Origin: Verticillium longisporum
Lineage: Eukaryota > Ascomycota > Sordariomycetes > Glomerellales > Plectosphaerellaceae
Assembly (NCBI GenBank): GCA_019188255.1
Contig: JAETXT010000013.1
Span: 1,488,001-1,552,000, forward strand
DNA: 64,000 nt
Direction of reading: 5' to 3'
Numbering within the stretch: the stretch's first letter is position 1; the number at the start of each line of letters is the position of its first letter. A model generated the notes under the pieces. The model had not been told where the DNA came from. It saw only the letters and a program-made list of their open reading frames with translations, and ran no database searches. A program made the translations under genes and the position numbers. This document shows, in pieces, positions 55,950 through 64,000 of the stretch.

Positions 55950-56879
55950 TTAGGAGGCTTGAAAGCCTCTACGGGGGGGGGTAAGAACGTGCTCCTCCTC
56001 GGGGGGTGTGAAAACGTGTTTACTCTTTTCGAAAAGATAGTAGATAGGCATATGGCTGCCATCATCTGAAGTCTGCGTCGGACCCGTGCTGTCCAGTGCC
56101 GGGTCTTGAGGGCTAATATCCTGCCAGACCACGATGAAAACACGATTGTCGCCAACCCACTGGCCCACTGTGTACTCGAGGTGACAGTCGCGGCAAAAGC
56201 CGGACCTCATTGGAAGCTTACTGTTTTGTATAGAGCCATGGGGAGTGCAGAGAGCAACATGCATACGAGACGTTATGCTAGTAACGTCCAGTAAAGCATC
56301 TGCAATGTCGTGCTGAAATCCCACATGGGTACAAAGCTTGATAGGTTTGAGATCCGTGAGAGTTATGACTCGCTGTTGGACAGGCGTATACAGCCATCGG
56401 TACTTGACGAGGAGTTTGGTTGTGCTGGTGCCCGATTTCTGTTGTTTAACGACGCGTGGCTTCACTTGTAGCGTAAGCGGTAGGTGGTCGTCTTGAATAT
56501 GAAAGGTGGCGGTGCGTAAGAGATGGCGGAGATGACGTCGCGCCTCCAAGCCGAGCATATCAAAGTGCTGGACGTTCCGCAGGATGATCTGTTTGTGATG
56601 GTCTTGGAGATTGTAGTAATCCCCAGCCATTATGCTGCCTAGTTCGACTCCCCAAAAGAAATTCGAGTTCTTCCAGTGGCATGAGCTATGGTTTTTGGAA
56701 GAGCTGGGAAGGTCTTTTGGCGAGATGGGATGAGAACAGAGACAGTCTTCGCAGAACCACCGATTCGTGCTAATGTACCAAGCTGGGTCATGTTGCTGGG
56801 GTGGCTGCGTGTCCGTACATCCTTCGTCAGGCACATGGCCTGCGTCAGATGAGAGACCGGCGGTCTTGGGCTGCTTCAT
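55950..56879 (-). CDS. Conserved-looking fungal protein of unknown function
   Basis: Single exon, 309 residues, no signal peptide or membrane span. An N-terminal Cys/His cluster (WFCEDCLCSHPI, then SCHW) could bind zinc. The C-terminal region FCRDCHLEYTVGQW followed by FIVVWQDISPQDPALDS resembles the C-terminal part of many fungal F-box-type hypothetical proteins, which carry a C-R-x-C-x-x-[ED]-[YF] pattern followed by a W-x-[DN]-L-G-like segment. No F-box is obvious here. The last 25 residues contain two near-repeats, FTPPEEEHV and LTPPRRGF. Probably a real gene; function not assigned. Confidence 0.58.
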   Translation of the reverse strand: MKQPKTAGLSSDAGHVPDEGCTDTQPPQQHDPAWYISTNRWFCEDCLCSHPISPKDLPSSSKNHSSCHWKNSNFFWGVELGSIMAGDYYNLQDHHKQIILRNVQHFDMLGLEARRHLRHLLRTATFHIQDDHLPLTLQVKPRVVKQQKSGTSTTKLLVKYRWLYTPVQQRVITLTDLKPIKLCTHVGFQHDIADALLDVTSITSRMHVALCTPHGSIQNSKLPMRSGFCRDCHLEYTVGQWVGDNRVFIVVWQDISPQDPALDSTGPTQTSDDGSHMPIYYLFEKSKHVFTPPEEEHVLTPPRRGFQAS

Positions 56880-57426
56880 GTTGTCCGCGGGTAGTGAGTA
56901 CCGCCTTGAGAGCCCTTTTGGGATAGCGGTGAGAAAATGTTTTCTGCAATGTGAAAGGGGTTGCCATGTTTAAATACCTTAAAACCTGATTTGATACTTC
57001 GAGGTGGCGTCCGGTACTGACATCAAGGTTGCGCCCATCTACGCATCAAGGTTACGATCCAGGTGTTTCATGCACAACTTTCGCAATGGGATATGGATAT
57101 TGCGCCAAGTGACTACCATGGCTGAGGATACAAATGGTCATCTCACGTTCCATCCAAATGGAGTCGGGCCTGATGCCTCTTTTTGGTGTAGAGACATCCG
57201 TTGCAATAATAATGGGGGCCGGTAAATAGTCCGGTCACCAAGTGGGATGCTGGATAGATGTGGAGTGCCTCCGCTGTCACGCCCACGGCGCCTCGAGCTG
57301 ATGGAGCCGGCTGGAAGGTGGAGGCAGAGGGCAAAGCCCACGATGGAGGCATTTTTGTTTGCCAACATAAGCCCACCAGCCGAGGCCGAACGACACCCCG
57401 AGTTAATAACTCACAGACTTCCGAGT
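56880..57426. other. Spacer before the tRNA gene
   Basis: No protein gene supported. It includes the 5' flank of the tRNA-Gln gene; short frames on both strands here run across the tRNA and are not coding. Confidence 0.45.
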
Positions 57427-57551
57427 GGTCTAATGGTCGTATGTCTCTCTCTTCCAACCTCCTCACCGAAATCACCACTAACCAATCACAGTAATGGTTA
57501 TGACTGCGGATTCTGATTCCGCCAGCCCAGGTTCGATTCCTGGTTGGACCT
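57427..57551 (+). tRNA. tRNA-Gln(CUG) with a 53-nt intron in the D arm
   Basis: Exons 57427-57438 (12 nt) and 57492-57551 (60 nt) join to a standard 72-nt cloverleaf. The acceptor stem is GGTCTAA with TTGGACC (one G-U). D stem GTC/GAC with loop GG; anticodon stem GCGGA/TCCGC with loop TTCTGAT, anticodon CTG; T arm CCAGG-TTCGATT-CCTGG, a perfect B box GGTTCGATTCC. Discriminator T as in yeast tRNA-Gln. The joined sequence also restores a perfect A box TGGTCTAATGG. The 53-nt insert (57439-57491) sits between nucleotides 12 and 13, not at 37/38. It starts GTATGT, has CACTAAC ten bases before its end and ends CACAG, i.e. a textbook fungal spliceosomal intron. TTTTT at 57558-57562 is a Pol III terminator. 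The alternative is an insertion that inactivates the gene. Confidence 0.75.
57439..57491 (+). other. Intron-like insert in tRNA-Gln D arm
   Basis: 53 nt, pyrimidine-rich, with GTATGT donor, CTAAC branch site (branch A at 57481) and CACAG acceptor. Seven bases TAATGGT occur just before it (57431-57437) and just after it (57492-57498), which could be a short target duplication or simply the repetitive nature of GGTCTAATGGTCTAATGG in this tRNA. Confidence 0.7.
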
Positions 57552-57557
57552 GCATAC

Positions 57558-57567
57558 TTTTTCTTTT
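57558..57567 (+). terminator. RNA polymerase III terminator of tRNA-Gln
   Basis: TTTTTCTTTT begins seven bases after the last mature tRNA nucleotide. T runs of four or more at this distance terminate Pol III. Confidence 0.75.
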
Positions 57568-58601
57568 GTGCGACTTCATTTGCAGTGAGACCCGACTTTT
57601 GCGTCCCCTTACTTTTGCTTATTTCCATTTCCCTTGGTCAGCATGCATTTCCCCGCGGAGCATCTGCCCTCTCCTCAAAGTGTACTAAGTGCTCAAATGC
57701 GAGCGACGAGTTCAGTGATTCTCACACAGCTACCCCCGATCGTGTCAATTGGTCATTCCGCTTAACGATGCGTTTGTGAAGCGTCCCCACGAGGGATGGT
57801 CAAGGTCGCTTACCGAGGTCCTATTCTAGCGACTCGGGCATTGTACGAGTCCACTCTGATAAACATAGACACAGCGCGATGTTACCTTCACCTACAGAAT
57901 GACCAAGGCGCCGACCAACAAACCATGCACTCCCTCTTTCGAGATGCCTGCTGCCGTGTCTTGAACCCACGCTCCTCAATCTTCCCACGCTAACTGATTC
58001 TCCCCTTGTCGTTGGCCCCTTCTTAAGCGCCGTCTGTCTCATGCCGTCGCGTGCTCGGCAAAGCCTAACAAACCTGTCACACCCAGAATTAGGCACAACG
58101 GCACAGCAGAGCCCATGCCGACCCTTGTAAGCCACAGGGCTGTACGGGGCTATGGAGAGAGGGGCTCAGCTCCCTCTCAGTATTTCCTTGAGGGAGCAGG
58201 ATCCCGGACTCACGATGTCCCATTGGCCAACAGCCGATGGATGACCCCTGAAACTGGCGGGAAATGCAGTGCACCGGTCGACCCTAGAGCAGCACCAAGT
58301 GCTGCAACCTGGCACAAGAAGCTTAGGCGGATCTTTGGGCTGAACCGTCGGCAGGGGTAGAATTATCGTGGAAAGTAAGACGGGAAATGAAGAGCCGTAT
58401 AAGGGTCGTCAGAGCTCATTTTTCTTCGTCGAGCAGCTGTCACCCACCATCTCTGTCTTGTTGTCCCACCTCAAACATCAGTCTCTCGCCTCTACGAAGG
58501 TTCTCTACCAACGAGTTTCGCACGAGTACCCTAGGCAAGCGACAGCAGAATCCCTCGACGAAACCACACCTCAGTCACCTCAAGCAAAGGAACTCGCGAC
58601 C
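57568..58601. other. Intergenic; 5' region of membrane protein gene
   Basis: No further gene supported. An upstream in-frame ATG at 58368 would add 78 unlikely hydrophilic residues before the conserved start at 58602. Confidence 0.45.
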
Positions 58602-59374
58602 ATGGGCCAACACAATGTCGGCGACACCTCGCCTTTTCTCAAGCGCATCTTGATCCCCTTCTGGTGCGTTCGCATCTTTGTCATGGCCATCAATGTTGTC
58701 GTCTACATCCTCGCCATCAGCGTCGTGGTTCGCTACAAGGACGATATTTCCCATTTCGAGACCGAGTTTGGCACGAACCTCTCGCCCAACGCCGTCATTG
58801 CCATCTGGGTCGTCATCATGATCATCCTCGCCCTCTGCTTATCACTTGACCTTGTCGCCATTATCAAACGCGCGCGAAGAAACTTGTCGCCCAAATTCTT
58901 CCTCATCATCAACGTCATCCAGACGTTTGTCTGGACCGTCCTGTTCGCGCTGTCCTTTGTCGGCGGGCGCGCCAATGCCGCATCCACGGCCATCGCTGTC
59001 ATCATCTAGTGAGTCGCATACCTTGCCTGCCCCCCCGCCTCCTTTTCTCCCCTGGCCCTTTGCTGACTAGGTGCCCTTCCAGCCTCTCCTTCGTCGGCCT
59101 CCTCATCTACGCCGCCATCATCTTCCACAAGGACCGCAAGGGGACCCTGCAGTACGCCCCCGCCGTGAACCCCGCCACCGGCTACGAGCCCCACGCCCCC
59201 CAGCCCAACCTCAACTACCAGCAGAGCGGCGCCTACCAGCCATATGCACCGCAGACGCACGCCCAGGGCGGCGCCCAATACGCCGGCCAGGCGTACGGCC
59301 AGGACTACAACAAGCCGGTGTACGGGCAGCACCCCGAGTCGCACGAGCTCAGCCACCAGCCGCGGTACGCGTGA
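58602..59374 (+). CDS. Four-span (MARVEL-like) membrane protein with Tyr/Gln/Pro-rich tail
   Basis: Two exons (58602-59008 and 59083-59374) give 232 residues; the 74-nt intron starts GTGAGT and ends TCCAG. Four membrane spans: about 16-43, 66-88, 98-124 and 127-150, with short loops, in the manner of MARVEL/Sur7-like tetraspan proteins. The C-terminal ~75 residues are hydrophilic and repetitive (QQSGAYQPYAPQT, GQAYGQDYNKPVYGQ) and would be cytosolic. ATG 58602 has a good context (CCATGG) and begins right before the first span. Plasma-membrane domain organisation or vesicle traffic is the usual theme for such proteins; the role here is inferred from topology. Confidence 0.82.
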
Positions 59375-60118
59375 GCGGCACCATCCATGAATGGTGCTGT
59401 ATTGATAGACGGGAGAGAAGGGGGCTTTCGCTGAGGAAGATATACCAGGGGCGTTGCATTGCGAATGATCTTGATGACTGGCTTGCTTTTATTTCCCCAC
59501 CCTGTGGTGTACATAGAGGGGTAGCGATGATTTGGCTTTTCTATGATGAGAATTTCACTTGTATCATGTTCGAACCTCGGTCCCATCGGTATTTCGTCCG
59601 CCATGGTTTCGGCAATGATGTGAAGTCAACTCCAACCCAATTGACTTTGGGTACCACCGAGCCAATCTGACTGCACGTGCTGTCTAGTTTTGTTCAAGGA
59701 TTGGAGGACGACGGCCAGAACTCACGTCAGCGACTAAGTCCGAAATCTTGCGTCCGGCAAGCTCGAGACGTTGACCACCCCCAATGCCGATGCAGACTAG
59801 GACAACTAGCCTCTTCACGCGAGCACGAGACGCGAAGACGAGGTGCGTAAGATGCGCATCTCGAGACCCCTGATTGAGCGAGTGCTGAAGAACGGAGTGT
59901 CAGCATCGTTGGGTCGCTTACCACAAGTACGAAGACGATCATCACATTGGACTCGTCGACATGCATGTCAGACTCCCATAGCTCTTACGAAGGGGTCAGC
60001 CTGGGTATATAACCATCGCCTTTTTCAAGGTGAAATTCAGAGTGGTACAAGCTTGGAAGGCAAGCACGGTCGAAATCATCGTGCTTTGACAGAGAGAACA
60101 TTACGAGCAACAGCCAAC
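59375..60118. other. Intergenic
   Basis: 3' flank of the four-span protein and 5' flank of the ligase pseudogene. Nothing recognised. Confidence 0.45.
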
Positions 60119-61916
60119 ATGGCATCCATAGTCGAGAAGCGTGGGGACACAACCATCTACCGCGCACCGAACTCAGTGGAGATTCCCAGTCTCGACCTTT
60201 TGTCGTTTCTCTTCGAGAGTAAGTTGTTTTCGTTTTGTAAGCTTTGGAAACTTGCTGAAGAGGATACAGATCCCCAGAATGACAGGCTCAAGAGCGACAC
60301 GATCCTTCACGCCGACGCAGCTGATCCCAGCCGCAACGTGACAACGGCGCAACAGACCAGCCACTTGCAGAGGCTGGCCCACACGATCCGAACACAGTAT
60401 GGCATTCGCGACGGTGACGCCGTCCATGTCATCTTGACCGGCCATATTCTGTGCCCATCAGTCTTCCTCAGCGTCATAGCCGCTGGCGCTACTGTCGCAT
60501 GCTCACTTCCGACGAGCTCACCAGTAGACATAGCCAGGCAGATTGCCATGACGGAGAGCAAGCTGCTCATCTGCAGCCCTGACCTCAAGGCACTTGCCGG
60601 GTCCGTCGGCGCACTCGCAGGCCTACCTGAAGAACGAGTCTTATAGTTTGGGGACAGCGAGGACGTGGAACTCTACGAAGTCAAGTCGGGCACGCAGATC
60701 CACGTCTCCTCAGATGAGCACAGCTGAACCCGTGTCACAGACATGGAAATCCTTCAAAAGACGACCACCTGCATCGTCTACACCGGCGGCACGACTGGGC
60801 CCCCGAAAGCGATCCCCATCTCTCATGCCAACATTGTCGCCTCCGTCTTCCTCTTTATGAAACCCTTCCGGCACGACCCGAAGCTCGAATTCCGCACCGT
60901 CGCGCACGTCCCGACAACACATCTCTCGGGCATCCAGGGCTACATCACGTCGCAGACTTACGTCGGCGGCACCGTCTTCTGGATGACGCGGTTTGACTTG
61001 CCGCAGCTCGTGGCCCACTGCAAGCGCTACAGCGCCACGACGCTCCTGAGCCCGCCCCCCGTCTGGCTCGCCATCGCCAAGGCGCCCTTCGTGACAGACC
61101 AGCTCAGCACGATGGTCGTGGGCTTCTCGAGCGCCGCGCCGATGGGCGCCGAGCTACAAAATGCGGCGCAGCGCAAGCGGGGCAGGGGCCAACTGGGGCA
61201 AGTGTGGGGGATGAGTGAGGCTTCGGGACCGGTGACGGTGCTGCCGCTGGACGAGAGGGATGAGAGCGGCAGCGTTGCCATGCTCGTCGCCAATAGCGAG
61301 ATGCGCATCGTCGACGAGGAAGGGAGGGACGTTACGCCTGGTGTGGCGGGCGAAGCGTGGGTACGAGGTCCCCAAGTCGTAACCGGGTACTTCAAGAACA
61401 ATCAAGCGACGAGAGAGTCGTTTGTGGATGGGTGGTACCGGACTGGCGACTTGCTGTACTTCAAAGATGGCAGGTTTTACTTTGTCGATCGTGCCAAGGT
61501 AAAGTTGCGAACGTAAGCAGTGTTGGTTCGGTTCGATTTGCTGACATGGTGAAGGAAATCATCAAGTACAGGGGGAAGAGCGTCGTTCCGGCTCAGCTCG
61601 AGAGCGTTCTCACGACGCACCCTCAGATCCAAGATGCAGGGGTCATTGGCGTGAAGGTTGACGATGATGAAGTTCCTCGGTAGGACAACTTGCAGGGAGA
61701 GACGCGTGGAGGCGATGCCAATGTTGTCATAGTGCGTACCTTGTGACAACCGGGCCACAGATTTCGGAGGAGGATATTTCGAGCTGGCCGAACGACCAAG
61801 GGCTAGCCGATGAGCAACAGCTCCGTGGCGGAGTTGTCTTCATTAAGGAGGTGCCACGGTCGGCACCAGGGAAAATCCTGCGCCAGGATCTGCGGGCCAT
61901 GTACGTCGATGCATAG
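60119..61916 (+). pseudogene. Acyl-CoA/4-coumarate-CoA ligase-like gene with two in-frame stops
   Basis: ANL-superfamily adenylating enzyme. Exons 60119-60218, 60270-61498, 61555-61679 and 61733-61916 join in frame to 546 codons, with four well-preserved splice-site pairs. The phosphate-binding loop YTGGTTGPPKAIP, YRTGDL and the catalytic-lysine end SAPGKILRQDL are present, so the fold and all motifs survive. However TAG at 60644-60646 and TGA at 60725-60727 lie in frame, 27 codons apart, in the linker before the P-loop. The second is at a place where relatives usually have Trp (S-W-x-R-x-T-D), so TGG-to-TGA is likely; the first also fits a single transition. No good splice sites remove both. 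It would have activated a carboxylic acid to acyl-AMP and then CoA ester. Recently inactivated, or sequencing errors. Confidence 0.8.
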
Positions 61917-62630
61917 GAAGTGAAGACTTGAATACCGTAGAAGGGTCCGACGGGGGCGAGGCCAATTTAACGAGCGGGCGAACAATAAGATTGAAGAAGC
62001 AAAACCGGGAGATGAAGCTGTTGTTGATGGTGGAAAGCTCAACGCCAAGACCCTTGCCAGAAGTTGCTCTTTCCAGGCGTGGCCTGACAGTGGCTTCGTC
62101 TGATGCCTTGCCACATGCGGCCTAGTAAGGGATGATCTCGAATTGGCTGTGGCAGTGCCCCTCGTGATGACTAACCGAAACACCAAGACCCCAGATCCGC
62201 ATCGGATTCGCCGAGAGCGACGACGGATGGACTCCAGGGACACGCAATTCCGCAAGCCCGCCAGCTCCAGCCTGGACACCTTCATTGACGACACTTTGGC
62301 CTTCTGATTGATCATCTCGGGGGCACATGATACCAGCTTGATTGCGACAGTTCTTTTGCTACCTTTGTGTTTGTCCTGTCGTAGCAGCGTCGATGGGCAC
62401 TTGCATTGTCATTCCCTTGTAACATCCAACGGCAGCAAGGGCGAAAGAGGCCTCTCGATACTTCGTATCTTCGAACCCTCTTAACCCCCCCCTACTTCCG
62501 ACAATCATCGCATTCACCCACCCTAGTCTATCCTTTGAATGGATGTTGATACGCAGAACTCCTGAAACCCCTTACGCTCGACACTCGACATATTTATCCC
62601 CTTCCCTGGACACAGACGCCGACGCCAGCC
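61917..62630. other. Intergenic; promoter of the last gene
   Basis: No gene supported. A C-rich stretch (CCCCCCC at about 62486) and pyrimidine-rich leader precede ATG 62631. Confidence 0.45.
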
Positions 62631-64000
62631 ATGCCGAACGATCGCGACCAACGGTACGATGCCGTGCCGCCAATCCCGAGCTACGATGAGGCCATGTCCA
62701 ACCCCAACCACGCAGCCTGGCCCCCGCTAGCATCCTCGAACCCCGAGACCGAATCACATGGGCTCTTGAGCCCCCACAACAACGCTGCCTCGTCGTCGTC
62801 ATCGCGACGACCCACCGGCTACCGAGAACCGACCGTAGAGACGGATGACGAGGACAGCCTGTTCTACAGCAGCGATGACGGCGACGAAACGGCCTACGTG
62901 CGGCGGGAGATGCAGGAGCTCGAGATGGACGACGCCGGCAACGCGAGACCCTCCCTATGGGGCAAGAGAATCCCCTTCTCCCTATCACTACCAAATTGGA
63001 AATGGTCCTGGCGACCGCGCTTGCCAAGGTTGCGACGCACCGTCATGCTGCCCCAGCGCCCGGCAGCCGACCCCTCTACGACAACAAACGACGGCGACGC
63101 GAGCACAGAGCAGGAGACGGCGCGACCGCGCTTCCAGTGGCCCAACCTCGAGGGCGCCAATGGCAAGCACGCGGCCATTATACTGGTGCGCATCTTTGCG
63201 GGCTTCCTCGTCATGTTCTTTGTCTACTTGATCTTCGTGAGCGACATCTTCTCGACCTTGGCGCGCAGGTTCGGCACGGGCCTGCGCTTCGACCCGGAAG
63301 ACGTGCGCATGTGGGTGCAGGGCCATGTCGAGAACGCGGCCATGCTCAAGACGGCCAAGCACTACACAAGCTTTGCTCACATTGCCGGCACCGAGGGCGA
63401 CTATGGCTACGCTATGGACATGGAGACCATGTTCCACAGGGCGGGCATGGACTTTGTGCACATTGACCAGTATGACGTCTACCTTAATTACCCAAAGGCA
63501 AACGGCAGGGCGGTAGAGATTCTGGACGAGGCAAGCGAGAAGGCGACGTGGAAGGCAAAGATGGAGGAGAAGGAAGTCGGCGGGGAGATTGCAGGACACC
63601 AGACCTTTTCGTTCCACGGCCACTCGAAGGCTGGTGACGTCAAGGGTCCCCTCGTGTACGCCAACTACGGCTCAAGGGAGGACTTTGCGCTGCTGAAGGA
63701 CAAGGAGATCATCACCGAAGGAGCGATTGCTCTGGTGCGGTACTACGGGTCGCAACCAAACCTGGCCTTGAAGGTGAAGGCTGCCCAGGATGCAGGCTTT
63801 GTAGGATGTCTGGTGTACAGCGACCCCGAGGACGACGGGTTCAGGCAAGGAGATGTGGCGCCAGCCGGCCGCTTCATGCCTGAAGATGGCGTTCAGAGGG
63901 GATCTGTCAGCTTGACGAACATGGTCATCGGCGACGTCCTGACACCTGGATGGGGCAGCAAGGAGGGCCTTCCACGGATGAAGGTGGGCCAGACGCCTGG
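62631..64000 (+). CDS. Transferrin-receptor/Vps70-like M28-family membrane protein (5' part)
   Basis: Open from ATG 62631 to the end of the window (456 residues seen); the rest lies outside. The cytosolic N-terminus (~180 residues) contains VPPIPSYDEAM at 13-23, similar to the PY motif by which yeast Tre1/Tre2 recruit Rsp5, though strictly IPSY rather than PPxY, and acidic clusters (DDEDSLFYSSDDGDE). One membrane span at about 181-205 (IILVRIFAGFLVMFFVYLIF). The lumenal part starts with the TfR-like region (AHIAGTEGDYGYAMDMETMF, HIDQYDVYLNYP) and a protease-associated (PA) domain at about 340-435 (GPLVYANYGSREDF, GAIALVRYYGSQPN, GCLVYSDPEDDGF). Peptidase-like and dimerisation domains should follow. 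Likely vacuolar/endosomal sorting adaptor or vacuolar carboxypeptidase-like protein. Confidence 0.88.
   Translation, partial: MPNDRDQRYDAVPPIPSYDEAMSNPNHAAWPPLASSNPETESHGLLSPHNNAASSSSSRRPTGYREPTVETDDEDSLFYSSDDGDETAYVRREMQELEMDDAGNARPSLWGKRIPFSLSLPNWKWSWRPRLPRLRRTVMLPQRPAADPSTTTNDGDASTEQETARPRFQWPNLEGANGKHAAIILVRIFAGFLVMFFVYLIFVSDIFSTLARRFGTGLRFDPEDVRMWVQGHVENAAMLKTAKHYTSFAHIAGTEGDYGYAMDMETMFHRAGMDFVHIDQYDVYLNYPKANGRAVEILDEASEKATWKAKMEEKEVGGEIAGHQTFSFHGHSKAGDVKGPLVYANYGSREDFALLKDKEIITEGAIALVRYYGSQPNLALKVKAAQDAGFVGCLVYSDPEDDGFRQGDVAPAGRFMPEDGVQRGSVSLTNMVIGDVLTPGWGSKEGLPRMKVGQTP

Overview
This window is nuclear DNA of a filamentous ascomycete (Pezizomycotina, most likely Sordariomycetes). The evidence is GC-rich genes with third-position C/G bias, introns of about 50-80 nt with GTRNGT donors, CTNAC-type branch sites and YAG acceptors, typical fungal families (GLEYA adhesin, GH43 plus CBM35, JEN carboxylate transporter, PRM10/ThrE-like protein, fungal transcription-factor domain protein), and two AT-rich blocks that carry the mutation signature of repeat-induced point mutation (RIP): CpA/TpG almost absent, TpA in excess, CpG kept. 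All gene models were read by eye; introns were placed from splice signals and frame continuity.

Layout. 0-15.4 kb: annexin; an unknown protein broken by an in-frame TAG; a protein with two C2HC fingers; a Cys-rich single-pass surface protein; a secreted His/Cys/Tyr-rich protein; a tubby/LURP-like protein. 15.7-22.8 kb: a 7.1 kb Ty3/gypsy LTR retrotransposon on the minus strand, ruined by RIP, with an unexplained plus-strand reading between integrase and the 3' LTR. It cuts off a gene for a secreted protein (22.8-23.3 kb) that also carries three TAG codons. 24.1-24.8 kb: a secreted Gly-rich protein. 27.9-28.6 kb: a 686-bp non-autonomous hAT-like element. 29.0-32.05 kb: its full-length RIP-mutated hAT relative with an 8-bp target duplication and a recognisable transposase C-terminus. 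32.1-35.7 kb: GLEYA adhesin and a GH43 exo-galactanase-like enzyme.

39.4-64 kb: PRM10-like membrane protein, JEN monocarboxylate transporter, a cytochrome P450, a small secreted protein that matches the N-terminal module of the adhesin, a transcription-factor-like gene with a probable frameshift, a short-chain dehydrogenase, an unknown Cys-containing protein, a tRNA-Gln(CUG) gene, a four-helix membrane protein, an acyl-CoA ligase pseudogene with two in-frame stops, and the 5' part of a transferrin-receptor/Vps70-like protein that leaves the window.

The most unusual item is the tRNA-Gln gene at 57.43-57.55 kb. Its mature 72-nt cloverleaf is complete only after removing a 53-nt insert from the D arm, and that insert looks exactly like a spliceosomal intron (GTATGT...CACTAAC...CACAG) rather than a canonical tRNA intron at position 37/38. 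A second theme is the secreted and surface genes placed beside RIP-mutated transposons, a two-speed arrangement, with several otherwise intact genes carrying single disabling lesions.
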